Source: Marinicella algicola (GTDB lineage: Bacteria; Pseudomonadota; Gammaproteobacteria; Xanthomonadales; Marinicellaceae). Taken from it: a DNA stretch of 64,000 nt. Positions 1 through 9,468 of this stretch are shown here, one piece after another. The stretch covers positions 498,501-562,500 of the forward strand of contig NZ_JAQOMR010000001.1 in NCBI RefSeq assembly GCF_028401385.1, given 5' to 3'. A program made the position numbers and the translations under genes. The notes beneath the pieces were generated by a model. It was not told the DNA's origin, ran no database searches, and saw only the letters and a list, made by a program, of their open reading frames with translations. Numbering within the stretch: position 1 is the stretch's first letter; each line of letters begins with the position of its first letter.

Positions 1-3000
1 TTTCCCTCAGCCGGGAAGACCTCGTTCATCGTCGAGTCCGATCTCAAGTTTCCGCTGGCGCATCTTTTCTCGCAGGAAGACGCCAAGACTGTGACGAAAA
101 CCGAGGATGTCGATTATTGGGTTACCGATGACGCCGTTGTTTTCGATGTCGCCGGTCAGTTGCTCACCCATCAGCGCAACCGCGAAGACGACAATATTCT
201 CGACGTTTCGCGACTTCTCTGGGACAAATTTCTGGGTCTGCTGAATGAATACAGACCCCGCAGGCCGATCAACGGCGCGATCGTCTGCATCGATCTCGTC
301 GACCTTATACAGTCATCGCCCGAAGTCAGGGAAAACAAGGCAGCCCTTCTGCACGCCCGCCTGGTCGAAATGTCGGAAGCGCTCAGCACGCGCTATACCG
401 TGCATGTCATCCTGTCCAAGCTGGACCTTCTGGACGGTTTTCACGAGTTCGTCTCCGGGCTGACCAAAGCTCAGCGCGAAGAACCTTTCGGTTTCACCTT
501 CTCGGTCTATTCGGAGAAGGCCGGAGACAGCTGGGTGGCGGAGTTCGAGAAGGCCTATGACGGCTTTCTCGAGCGTCTCAACAATCTGATGCTGGATCGT
601 ATCGCCGATCAGCACTCCTCGGAGGCGCGACGTAAACTCTATACCTTCACGCGCCAGCTTTCCGGCCTGAAAATGCTGATCAAGGAATTTCTGGGAACCA
701 GCCTCCATCAGGACAAGTTCTCGACGGCGCCGCTAGTGCGCGGCGTGTTCATGGCCTCCTGCCGCCAGGAAGCTGTGCCGTTCAACGCTGTCCTGACTGC
801 GGCCTCGCAGAAATACGAGATCCGCCCGCCCGTGCTTGCCGTCCACGGCGATCACTCGAAGCACTATTTCTCGGCCAATGTGCTCAAATCCGTGATCTTC
901 GAGGAAGCAGGCCTTGCTGGCGACAATATCCGGCTGGAGCGCGCCAAGCGGATGCGGTTCATCCTCTCAGGCGCCGCGGCTTCGGTTCTGTTCATCGGCT
1001 TTGTCGGCTTTTATTGGCAGGCCTATGAAAGCAACCGCGCCAAGATGGACGAGGTCGTCAATATCGCCAGGACCTACAAGGCGGACGGAGAAAATCAGAT
1101 CGCAAACGTGGCAGATGCGGGGCAGTCTTTCCTCAAGCCGCTGAATGCGCTGCGTTCCGCCGGAACCATTTTCGGCAATTATGACCGCTGGGGCGTCGTG
1201 CCGTCCTTCCTGACGCTGTCGCAGGGGCGGAGGATCGGGCCGGTCATCGACAAGACCTATATCGACGTGTTGCAAGACGGTTTCCTTCCCGATCTTGCGA
1301 GCTATGTGGAGACCGATGTCGTCTCACTCGGCAAGTCGGCCGACACTCGCGATGGCGATAAAAGGCTTGAAGACCTGCGCATCTATCTGATGCTTGGTGA
1401 CACGTCGAAACGCAATAATGCGTTGGTGGAGGAGTGGTACGGCGAAGTCTGGCAAACCCTCTATACCGGATACGACCAGACGCAGCAGGACCTTTCCAGT
1501 CATCTGAAATTTGCCGTCGAGGACGCTAACCTGGAAGTCCCGCTTGACCAGACCGAAGTCGCCTCGGCGCAGGCGGATCTGCGCGCCGTGCCGCGAGACC
1601 TGCGCCTTTATCGCAATATCGAGCAGCTTGCCAAAAGCCAGCTTGTGTCGTCCGTCAACTTCAGAAACGAGATCGGGCCGGCCTATAACATCATTTTCAA
1701 GCCTCCGGTCGACGCCAACGGCAAACCGGAACCGGTGGAAATCCCACCCTTCTTCACCAAGGCCGGCTTTACCGACTTTTTGTCAAGCAGAACGAGGCGC
1801 TGTCCGTCGTTGCCATCGAGGACGCCTGGGTGGCCGGCGAGCGCGACACGGTAAGCTATTCCAAGGAGGATCTGGACGCTTTCCGCAAGCAGGTCGCCGA
1901 ACGCTATGCGACCAATTACATCGATACCTGGACCACCGCTCTGAATCAGCTGGACATCGTCGATTTCGGCAGCCTCGACAAGGGCGTCGACGTGCTTGAG
2001 GAGATCACCGGGCCGGACGATCCATTCGCCCGGCTGATCGCGCTTGTGAAGGCGCAGACACAGATCTACGCCGAGAAAACCGTCACCCAGACACCGGATC
2101 AGGCTGCCGATGCCAAACAGCCCTATGACCTTTACCGGGAGCAGGGCATGCGCATCAACCGTGCCTTTGCCCGGCTCGATGCGCTGGACGATCCCCGGGA
2201 CAACAAGGGCAGCTATCTTGAAGACCTCGAGGCATCGCTCTCGAAGCTTTACGAGTATCTCAAAGAGGTTCGCCAGGCTGGCGATCGTTCCGGCGAAATG
2301 GCGCTGGCCAAGGCGAAGGCGCGGGTGAAGCTGGAAGGCGATGACCCGATATACGTCGTCGAGCGCCAGGGGTTGACCTGCCGGAACCGATGAGCCGGTT
2401 CTTCGCGACCATTTCCGACCAGAGCTGGGCGGTGGTGCTGGACAAGGCCAAGGAAGAACTCCAGCGCGCCTGGAACGACGATGTCTACGGCGAATACAAT
2501 CTTTCGCTGGCAACGCGCTATCCGTTCACCATGGACGCTCAGGAGGATGTGCCGCTCACGGAATTCTCCGACTTCTTCGGTCCGAACGGCAAGATCGAGA
2601 ATTTCTACAACGACAATCTGAGCCTGTTCCTTGATGCCGCAACCGGAAAGTCGAAGGTCATCGACGGACAAAGTCTGGTGATCAATCCCGAGTTTCTTGT
2701 GCAGTTGAAGAAGGCGCTGGCTCTGCAGAACGCCTATTTCGGCAATGACGGCGCGCTTGGCGTGAACTACACGGTGGAACCGAAGGGCCTTTCCGGCCGC
2801 TTCGGCCGCTCGGTCATGAATGTCGAAGGCCAGCTCGTGCCCTACTCGCATGGACCCCGCTTTCCGGTTCGTATCATCTGGCCGAACGAGCTTTCGAAGA
2901 AGGCCGAAAGCGTGCTGACGCTGTTTCCGAGCGGCGGCGGCAAGCCGCGCACCATGTCCTTCAGCGGCCCATGGTCGGGCTACAGGCTCCTGAATTCCGG

Positions 3001-3148
3001 CAAGATCGTCAATTACGATGCTAATGGCATGGTGGTCGAATTCAATGTCGGCGGCGGGACCGCGAGCTACACGATCACCCAGCAGGGGCAGAAAAACCCG
3101 GCGAGACAGGACCCGCTGGCCGATCTCGTTCTGCCTGCCCGTCTGTGA
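1..3148 (+). CDS. tssM: T6SS membrane-complex protein TssM (IcmF), 5' partial, two frameshifts
   Basis: Inner-membrane component of the type VI secretion envelope complex, which works with TssL and TssJ. The reading frame is open from base 1, so the start lies outside the window. Visible parts are a P-loop remnant (AGKTS, bases 10-27), a Walker B-like VVFDVAGQ, a membrane segment near bases 960-1020 (ILSGAAASVLFIGFVGFYW) and the long periplasmic IcmF/TssM domain. Two one-base losses break the frame: in a T run at 1777-1781 (five T where six restore the frame) and in a G run at 2369-2372 (four where five restore it). Repairing both gives one continuous TssM ending at TGA 3146-3148. tssA follows 19 bases later. 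The breaks look like sequencing errors rather than decay. Confidence 0.9.
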
Positions 3149-3167
3149 TTGCACGTGGGAGAGGCCG

Positions 3168-4564
3168 ATGGCGAATGAGGGATTCCTGAACGCGATTAAT
3201 GCCACGCTTGCAGATCCTTATGACGGCGACGTCGAGGATCTGCACGCCTATGATGTGATCGGCGATGCGCTGATTCGGCGTGGAACGCCTAGTCAGGTAT
3301 CGGTCGACTGGCAGCGTGTCGAGGAAGCGGCGTCAAGACTTCTGGCCTGCAACGCCAAGGATATCCGGTTGATCGAAGCGATCTGCATGGCGCGGTTCGC
3401 AACTCGCGACCGCGAGGGCCTGCTTGCTTGCCTTGACGGGCTTAACGCCTTTCTGGCTCTGCCGAAATCCCTGCGGAGGCTCGAGAAGAAAGCGCAGTTT
3501 CAATCGGCTCTGACCCGGCTGTTGGGGTTCTTGCTGCGCGATGAGCCGCCCGGTCCGGCCGGCGTGCTGGCCGAGGAATTGACCGCGAGTCTCCGGCTGC
3601 TCGGTGAGAACGAGGCGGTGCAGGAGGCCGGGCAGTCACGGATGATTTCGGGCTTTCTCGACCGGCTGGCCCATGATGCGGATGGGGCGGGCGGGGATCG
3701 CGGCGAGGAGCCAAAGCCCGGCCTGTGTCGACCTCACAGACCAATGGCATAACAGCGGAGGCCAGACAGGTTGAGCCTCCTCCTTCAACTGCGGTCGACT
3801 TCCGGCTGCTGCGCCGTCAGGCCGGAGAGCTTGCCGACCTGCTGTTTGATCTCGAACCGGCAGCCCCCGTCTCCTATCTTCTGCGCCGCCATGTGACCTG
3901 GATTGACGTTACCGCGCCGCCGCCGCTCAAGGAGGGGCAGAACACGGTCGTTCCGCCGGTCTCCATTGAAAGCGTCGAGCGCTATGAAGCCGCCTTGCGC
4001 GAAAATCCGGACGACCCGGCACTTGCCAAAAGGCTGGAGCGAACGCTTCAGTCGCTGCCCTTCTGGATCGGCGGGCATGTTATTGCCGCACAGCTGGCGC
4101 AAAAATGCGGGCGTTCTGCCGCAGCCGCGGCCATCGCCGCGGAAACACGCCATTTCCTGGCGCGCCTGCCGGGGCTGACGGGCCTCAATTTCCTCGACGG
4201 TCAGCCGCTCGTCGCGACCGACGACCTGGCGGCTCTCGATCAGCTTGCCGGGCACGCCGAACGGGCGTCGGCGGCGGACGGGGATGGGATATATCTGGAC
4301 AATCCCGGTGGCGAGATGCCGACACTTGAGAGCATGGCAGCAGACCCCGCGAAGGCCAGCGAATGGGATCAGAGTTATCGACAGGCCCCATCACCGCGCA
4401 TGCGCGCCTTTCTGGAACTCGCCACATTGGAGATGATGGCGGCTTCCGGTTTTGCCGCGATCACCGCCGATCAGGCCATGCGCCTCGAACGGGCGGCCGA
4501 AGGCATCGGCGTCAAGGAATGGGACCCGGAGCTTTTCCGAAGGCTGGAGAAGTTCAGAAAATGA
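3168..4564 (+). CDS. tssA: T6SS cap/assembly protein TssA (ImpA family), one frameshift
   Basis: TssA coordinates assembly of the T6SS tail tube and sheath at the baseplate. The start is ATG 3168 (MANEGFLNAI), preceded by a GGGAGAGG-like ribosome site. The N-terminal ImpA-type region contains VDWQRVEEAASRLL, characteristic of the family. The C-terminal half has the LPFWIGGH...A..A segment and the final WDPELFRRLEKF seen in VasJ-like TssA proteins. The frame moves by -1 in a proline/glycine-rich linker near 3715-3725, most simply a lost G or C in the cccggcc stretch. The repaired protein is about 465 residues, normal for the family. It lies between tssM and hcp, as expected for a tss cluster. 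Confidence 0.82.
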
Positions 4565-4615
4565 TGGGTACTAACACTCTGAATCCAAATGGAAATTTTC
4601 GCACTCAACGGTACT

Positions 4616-4649
4616 GGCCAAAAATGGCCAAGCTTGGCCATTTTTGGCC
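4616..4649. repeat. 34-bp perfect palindrome made of two inverted-repeat sites
   Basis: Bases 4616-4649 equal their own reverse complement. The palindrome consists of two 14-base units, GGCCAAAAATGGCC (4616-4629) and GGCCATTTTTGGCC (4636-4649), with centres 20 bases (about two helical turns) apart. It begins 52 bases after the tssA stop and 203 bases before a sigma-54-type promoter. It could bind a dimeric regulator such as an enhancer-binding protein of hcp. It could also fold into a long hairpin at the end of the tss transcript, but no U tract follows it. Confidence 0.85.
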
Positions 4650-4716
4650 GAGACGGATTCGCTGTTCTGGATCAATGGGTTATGCCGGATTTCGGCATTA
4701 TGTTCGTACTTGTCCC

Positions 4717-4730
4717 GGCCATTTTTGGCC
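4717..4730. promoter_or_regulatory. Third copy of the GGCCA-N4-TGGCC inverted repeat
   Basis: GGCCATTTTTGGCC recurs exactly here, extended to an 18-base CCGGCC...GGCCGG match (4715-4732). The spacing from the second unit is 81 bases, and it lies 122 bases before the -24 element at 4852. Three copies of one dyad at these distances resemble upstream activator sites of sigma-54 promoters. The role is inferred from layout only. Confidence 0.5.
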
Positions 4731-4851
4731 GGAGCTTCTTGGGTTCACTTACATAAATAAACGCTCATATGGCCTTGTCGCTGCCCTCGGTGATAAAAAT
4801 ATCCTTTTAAAATCAGTTGTTTGCCATTTTTCCGCTCAAAGAAATCGTCTC

Positions 4852-4867
4852 TGGCACGGTTTATGCT
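4852..4867 (+). promoter_or_regulatory. Sigma-54 (RpoN) promoter candidate upstream of hcp
   Basis: The sequence is TGGCACGGTTTATGCT. It has the full TGGCAC -24 block, the invariant GG (4853-4854) and GC (4865-4866) exactly ten bases apart, and only one mismatch (A for T) in the -12 block. hcp starts about 215 bases downstream, so the leader would be long. hcp operons of Vibrio and Pseudomonas are known to use sigma-54 with a VasH-type activator. Such an activator is not in this window. Confidence 0.65.
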
Positions 4868-5082
4868 ATGCGATGTTTGCCCGCTGCGGTTTGCCGCTGA
4901 CGGGCCTGAACCCGCCGACGGCTGTTGCCGTGGCATTTGATAACGATGAAACGAAGACGCCTGCCGGATCTTGCATGTTTGGCGACAGGCGCAATGGCAG
5001 GAAAAGTGGAAACCGGTTTTCCGTCCGGCCACTGCGCGAGGCAAAACTCCGGCAGGCGTCTCATAACAGGCAGGAGTAACCC

Positions 5083-5598
5083 ATGCCCACACCCGCTTAT
5101 ATCACGATCGACGGCTCGACGCAGGGCCCGATCACGCAAGGCGCCTTTACCGAGGATTCGGTCGGCAATGTCTGGCAGGAAGGCCATGAGGACGAGGTCA
5201 TGGTTCAGGCCATCGACCACACCGTCGTCATTCCCCGCGACCCGCAGTCCGGCCAGCCGGCCGGCCAGCGCGTGCACACGCCGTTCAAGTTCACCTGCAC
5301 GCTGAACAAGGCCGTGCCGCTGCTCTATAACGCGCTGTGCACTGGCGAGATGCTGACCAAATGCGATGTCAAATGGTATCGCACCAACTCCGCCGGCAAG
5401 CAGGAGCATTTCTTTACCACCACGCTGGAAGATGCGCTGGTGACCGACATGGACTGCACCCTGCCGCATTGTCAGGACCCGAAGAATGCCGACTTCACCC
5501 AGCTGGTAAAGGTCGAGCTTTCCTACCGCAAGATCACCTGGGAGCACACGGCATCCGGCACATCCGGCTCCGACGACTGGCGCGCGCCGGCCGCCTGA
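5083..5598 (+). CDS. hcp: T6SS tube protein Hcp (TssD)
   Basis: Hcp forms the hexameric rings of the secreted T6SS inner tube and is a standard marker of a working system. The 171-residue product starts MPTPAYITIDG and has the Hcp pattern of an early ITQGAF...D segment, a central HTPFKFTCTLNKAVPLL strand region and KVELSYRKITWEH near the C-terminus. Length is typical, and the frame is intact from ATG 5083 to TGA 5596-5598. An AGGAG ribosome site lies just upstream. The gene is preceded by the sigma-54-type promoter and dyads and followed by a strong hairpin, so it may be transcribed separately from tssM-tssA. Confidence 0.93.
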   Translation: MPTPAYITIDGSTQGPITQGAFTEDSVGNVWQEGHEDEVMVQAIDHTVVIPRDPQSGQPAGQRVHTPFKFTCTLNKAVPLLYNALCTGEMLTKCDVKWYRTNSAGKQEHFFTTTLEDALVTDMDCTLPHCQDPKNADFTQLVKVELSYRKITWEHTASGTSGSDDWRAPAA

Positions 5599-5617
5599 CG
5601 AGGCCTTGCGAAGGTAT

Positions 5618-5641
5618 CTCCGGAGCCGAATGGTTCCGGAG
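5618..5641 (+). terminator. Stable hairpin just after hcp
   Basis: Ten-base stem (CTCCGGAGCC / GGTTCCGGAG, one G-U pair) with a GAAT loop, 20 bases after the hcp stop. No T run follows, so it may be a partial terminator or a 3'-end stabiliser that lets hcp be made in excess over the next genes. Confidence 0.5.
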
Positions 5642-5726
5642 GTGTGCGGAAAAGTACAACCTTAGGTGATTTTCTTCTTGGTGTGCTCCTAATGGGAGCG
5701 GGAGTGCCGGAGGAAAGGAGGCAAAC

Positions 5727-6176
5727 ATGCTGCGCTATACGATCGGTAAGACCAGAAAAGCCCGCGACTTTCTGCTGGGGTTGTGGCAGCACGGACGGCT
5801 GCACCGCGGTGGCGGCCGTGACCAAACGCCCAAGAGCCTGCCGGAAGCGGAAGGTTTCTCCGGCACTGCGCTTGATGTCACCGGTGAACAGGGCGTGGTC
5901 GGTGTCACGATTGGCGGTCGCGGCGCAGTGCCGCATCGTGCGCATACCCCTTCAGCCGCCGATGCGCTCGATCCCGGCATCAGCTTCCTGGATCAGTTTG
6001 CCGACCACGCGCTGCTTGCCGAAAACGAACGTCGCGCCGCCCGTAGCCAAGCCTCCGCAGATGTTTCGCCGGAGGTCGTGAAAGCAAGGGCGACGGTAGC
6101 AAGACCGCATGCGCTGGCACCGCGAGCAGATCAGCGGCCTCGGGCGGATATGACAGGCAACAGGAGTCCGTCATGA
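5727..6176 (+). CDS. Unknown small protein encoded downstream of hcp
   Basis: A 149-residue frame starts at ATG 5727 with an excellent ribosome site (AAAGGAGG, seven bases upstream). Codon use is like the neighbouring genes, with G or C common at third positions, so it is probably real. The start is basic (MLRYTIGKTRKARDFLLGLW), the middle is glycine-rich, and the rest is rich in alanine and proline. I see no signal peptide, membrane segment or known T6SS domain. Its stop overlaps the next start (ATGA), so the two are probably co-translated. Position directly after hcp suggests an accessory, cargo or adaptor role, but this is only inferred. Confidence 0.55.
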   Translation: MLRYTIGKTRKARDFLLGLWQHGRLHRGGGRDQTPKSLPEAEGFSGTALDVTGEQGVVGVTIGGRGAVPHRAHTPSAADALDPGISFLDQFADHALLAENERRAARSQASADVSPEVVKARATVARPHALAPRADQRPRADMTGNRSPS

Positions 6177-6322
6177 ACGAGATCATCGACATGCCGGTTC
6201 TCTTTCAGGATCAGGACATCGCCTTCACCTTCGCAGCCGTTCCGCTCCCCGGCCAATATGAGAGAGCAGAGACCGGCAGCAGTTCACTGAGCTTGAGCGT
6301 AGGGAAGACGTCGCCATATTGA
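6173..6322 (+). CDS. Truncated small gene at the T6SS/island boundary
   Basis: ATG 6173 overlaps the preceding stop by four bases. The first 30 or so codons (MNEIIDMPVLFQDQDIAFTF) have good codon use, but the last 15 to 20 (rich in Ser and rare codons) look non-coding before TGA 6320-6322. This fits a gene whose 3' part was lost when foreign DNA joined at about 6260-6300. The family is not recognised. Confidence 0.4.
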   Translation: MNEIIDMPVLFQDQDIAFTFAAVPLPGQYERAETGSSSLSLSVGKTSPY

Positions 6323-6689
6323 GGAGCGCTAATACCGGGTCCGTGCTTGCCATTGCAATTGACTCGCATCGCATTTATGTCGCATGAAGCTGTAGCACAG
6401 CAGGCTGATTCTCGTTTTAATCATTTATTTCAATGCTTTGGCTCTTGATCGGATTTCACTGAGAATCCAGGTTCCCCAGCCAAATCACTTTTCAATTCAC
6501 CTAAAATTTGAGATCGTTTTTTCTGCTTCTCTGTGCTCATGCACTGCGGTGTCTCACAGACGGCATCATGCAGTTTCAGACGAGGTCGGGCCAGTGGTGG
6601 CCGATGTTTTTCGTCGGGGTGACGTCCACACTTGGTGCAGCCTTGTTCCCGTGCACTCTGGAAAAGGCGTGGTTCCGGTTGATCATCAC
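6323..6689. other. Non-coding junction between T6SS and polysaccharide island
   Basis: About 370 bases without a credible gene. Frames crossing it show no family motif and have poor codon use. With the IS3 scar at 6690-6785 it reads as recombination debris. Confidence 0.5.
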
Positions 6690-6785
6690 TTACCGCTTAA
6701 CCATCGTCTTCTCGCCCTTGACCGTTGCCAGAGCGACTTTCTCTTGGAAAGCGGGGCTGTGATTGCGGCCGGGGCTTCTCGTCAT
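6690..6785 (-). pseudogene. Remnant of an IS3-family orfA
   Basis: Read on the minus strand from ATG 6785, 31 codons give MTRSPGRN followed by HSPAFQEKVALATVKGEKT. This is the characteristic N-terminus of IS3-group OrfA proteins (HSPAFKAKVALAA.KGEKT). A TAA stop at 6690-6692 ends it where the helix-turn-helix should continue, and no orfB is visible. It is a scar of an old insertion beside the end of the T6SS genes. Confidence 0.7.
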
Positions 6786-6961
6786 TGCGGTGTCTGTGAA
6801 CGGTATGGCGCCGAATGGCAGAGCCGCAACCATTTATCCAAAGTGTTCAGTTTCCCGAATCGCTTCAGATATATGGTCGGCCTCTACCCCCGCCAGCAGC
6901 GGAACTGTTCCGCCGCCGGCGTTGCCGACTTTGCACCGCTATTGATGTCGATGTATCTGTT

Positions 6962-8007
6962 TTACCGGCTTAAAACTCGTCGTTGCAGCAGCCAAGCAGT
7001 GAAAGGCTTCTCCAGCCAAGAGTATGAAATCCGGGCAGCTGCCACCGAAGCACCAACAGCTAAAACAAGATAAGCCGTTGGAAAAGCGTTCGAAGGATCA
7101 AGTCGTAGCCAAAGAATTTTGACAATAGCCAATGCAAAAGGGTGGCAGAGGTAGAGGCTATAGGAGCTATCTCCAAGGAAATGAGCGACGCCAGCACCAC
7201 GCTGCTCCCATCTCTCTGGTAGTGTGAAAACAGAATCCTGCTACGAAAATAATCGCAGGAAGACCGAGGGAGATGAACCGGTTCTCTACACCCGCAGTAA
7301 TGTAAAAATAAACAATCCCTGAAGTGAGAACGGCCAGAAAAATCCTGAACCCGAGCGCATAGGCCCAATCTTCTGGAATAGTAAAGCCAATAGGCCTCCG
7401 GCAAGGAATTCCAGAACAATAGGATTGCCCCAGAAGCGGAAAGGTCCCCCAATCAGAGGGCCCAACACCAACGCCGCCAGCAACAATCCCCAGATGCGTA
7501 AAAACCAGGCGTTGGCTGGACGCCAAGCCAGCGCGAGAGCAAAAGAACATAGAAAAACATTTCGTAGTTAAGTGTCCAACCGAGCGAAAGCACTGGTTGA
7601 TAGTTGCCGTACGCACTCACACAGGGCAGGAAGAGGAAGGAGCAGGCCACCTGCTGAAACGTAGTTGTAGAATGATTGAGTTGGGTCGGAAACAGCAAAA
7701 GCGCCAGCAGCATCCCTGTGGTGTAGAACCAATAAAGAGGTACTACTCGAATAATTCTTCGGCGCATGAATTCGAGTGATGCTCCAGGCCGGGTCACGAG
7801 CTTTCCGCTCGTCAAGACCATAACGAAGCCACTAACGATGAAGAATATATCGACCCCGATGCCAAAATTGAATGGCAACTCGGGATAAGGGACCCCTACC
7901 TGATGAATTTCATTGATTGTATGGCCTGTAACGACACTGAGTGCTGCCACTGCACGTAAAATTTGGATTGATATCAACTGGGATTGGCTTTTTGCCTTAG
8001 CCTGCAT
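6962..8007 (-). CDS. ExoZ-like membrane acyltransferase (acyltransferase 3 family), three frameshifts
   Basis: Predicted to transfer acetyl or other acyl groups to the sugar repeat at the inner membrane, as ExoZ does for succinoglycan. The start is ATG 8007. Family motifs are ISIQILRAVAALSVVTGH (first helix with the catalytic-type His), GVDIFFIVSGFVM and SLGWTLNYEMFFY. The full multi-pass protein is recovered by correcting a deletion near 7480-7500, a deletion near 7370 and an extra T near 7225. The C-terminus is then LGDSSYSLYLCHPF, with SWLEKP near the stop at 6962-6964. Repaired length is about 348 residues, normal for the family. About 270 AT-richer bases separate its start from IS copy 1 and probably hold its promoter. 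Confidence 0.8.
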
Positions 8008-8278
8008 GCTTGCCGTCCTTCAAAAAAGGCCCTTCATGTTTGCTTGATAAAATGAAAATTACATTCGTTGTCTGAGCAACAACGTATTTGTTCCTAAAGG
8101 CATTTCGACACGAAACTGATACCTTCCTGAGGAAGGCTGAAAATATGATATCGATAAAATGTCTATTGATTTCTGTAAAAACAGTATGCTGTAGGTGACT
8201 TTTACGGTTCAGCGTAGAAGAAGCAAGAGGACGACCGGCATTTTGAAGGTTTTTATATCGCCGGTCTCAGGTCGATAA

Positions 8279-9207
8279 GAGCCCGATTTAAAAGTTGTTG
8301 AGTGATATCAGAAGGATGTGATTCAACCACCTCTGCCAAGAACGTGGAGGATCGCATGCCCTGGAATGATATCACCCGCCTGCAGCATAACCGGGATCGC
8401 CTTCGCTATCCAACCGATTTGACGGACCGTGAGTGGGCTGTAATTGCTCCACTGATACCGCTGGCCAAGCCCGGCGGGCGGCCACGGAAAACGAATATGA
8501 GGGAAGTGGTGAACGCGATCCTTTATATTGCGGGCAGCGGCAGTCAATGGCGGGCTCTGCCGAAGGACTTCCTCCGGTCTCCACGGTGCGAGGCTATTTC
8601 TATGGCTGGCGCGACATCGGCCTTTGGCAGACCATCAATCATCTGCTCGTCTGCGCTACGCGCGAACTGGAGGGGCGCGAGGCCTCGCCCACAGCCGGTG
8701 TCATCGACAGCCAGAGTGTCAAGACCACCGAAAGCGGCGGGGTTTCGGGCTACGACGCCGGCAAGAAGATCAAGGGCCGCAAGCGCCACATCATCACCGA
8801 TACGATCGGGCTGATGCTGTTCGTGCTTGTCCATGCTGCCGATATCCAGGACCGCGACGGTGCGCCCGATGTCCTGAAAGCCATCCGCTACCGTTTCCCT
8901 GGTTGCGCCATGTCTTCGCAGATGGCGGCTATGCCGGGCAGAAGTTGCGAAAAGCGCTGCGCGGATGCGGCCAATGGAACCTTGAAATCATCAAGCGCTC
9001 CGACATAGCGAAAGGCTTTGAGGTTCTGCCCCGCCGATGGGTGGTGGAGCGCACCTTCGGCTGGTTCGGACGATGCCGTCGGTTGGCCAAAGATTGGGAA
9101 AAGTCCATCGCAAGCGCCACAGCATGGGTCAACATCGCCAGCATCAGGGTGATGACCAGACGCCTCGCACGATATTGTTTCCCATCATGAACTTTTGAAT
9201 CCGGCTC
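8279..9207 (+). mobile_element. IS5-family (IS427-type) insertion, copy 1, 929 bp
   Basis: Ends are near-perfect inverted repeats: GAGCCCGATTTAAAAGTT on the left and GAGCCGGATTCAAAAGTT read inward on the right (16 of 18 match). The element is flanked by a 3-base TAA duplication (8276-8278 and 9208-9210), the TNA type produced by IS427-group elements. Two further copies in the window have the same ends. This copy is one base shorter than copy 3 because of a CCC versus CCCC difference near 8899. Confidence 0.93.
8356..9190 (+). CDS. IS5-family DDE transposase of copy 1 (two-frame, with extra frameshift)
   Basis: Start ATG 8356 ([14 protein letters not shown]) follows GGAGG. The first frame covers the N-terminal domain ([15 protein letters not shown]) to WRALPKDF. 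The catalytic part continues in the -1 frame from [15 protein letters not shown], with [12 protein letters not shown] (first Asp), FADGGY-type second Asp and [14 protein letters not shown] (Glu region). The -1 step is the same in all three copies, so it is native to the element. A second break, a missing C at about 8899, is shared with copy 2 and would disable this copy unless it is a read error. Confidence 0.8.
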
Positions 9208-9210
9208 TAA

Positions 9211-9438
9211 GCGCACTGATCCTGCCTGTCGGAACGGACGTGGTTCGCCGGCGTTGTTGGCAGCCTTGTCGACATCCGGGTTGACGACGACGCCTGGGCC
9301 GCAGCCGCAAGCAAGGTTCGCTTGACCGTCTCTGGCCAACGCCATATCTTTGCCTCGATAATCAAATTCCATTTGAACATTATGTTTCTTTAGCGCCGAT
9401 ACTGACTTCGGAATTCTTGCAGAACGAGCGGTCGGCAC
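9211..9438 (-). other. Possible small open frame cut by IS copy 1
   Basis: On the minus strand an open frame begins at ATG 9438 (MPTARSARIP) and runs about 76 codons to the IS edge. It includes the segment CGCGPGVVVNPDVDK and uses reasonable codons. If the IS and one duplication are removed it ends two or three codons later at TGA. No family is recognised and it may be chance. Confidence 0.25.
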
Positions 9439-9468
9439 ACGGATGTGCGGATCCTTTCAGGGCTTTTC

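Noticed and set aside
1..3148. tssM as three separate genes or a true pseudogene
   Set aside because: Both breaks are one-base homopolymer shortfalls and the repaired protein is continuous with the family.
6438..7073. A 211-codon plus-strand frame over 6438-7073
   Set aside because: It lies over the IS3 scar and the C-terminus of the acyltransferase on the other strand; composition is not protein-like and no family motif is visible.
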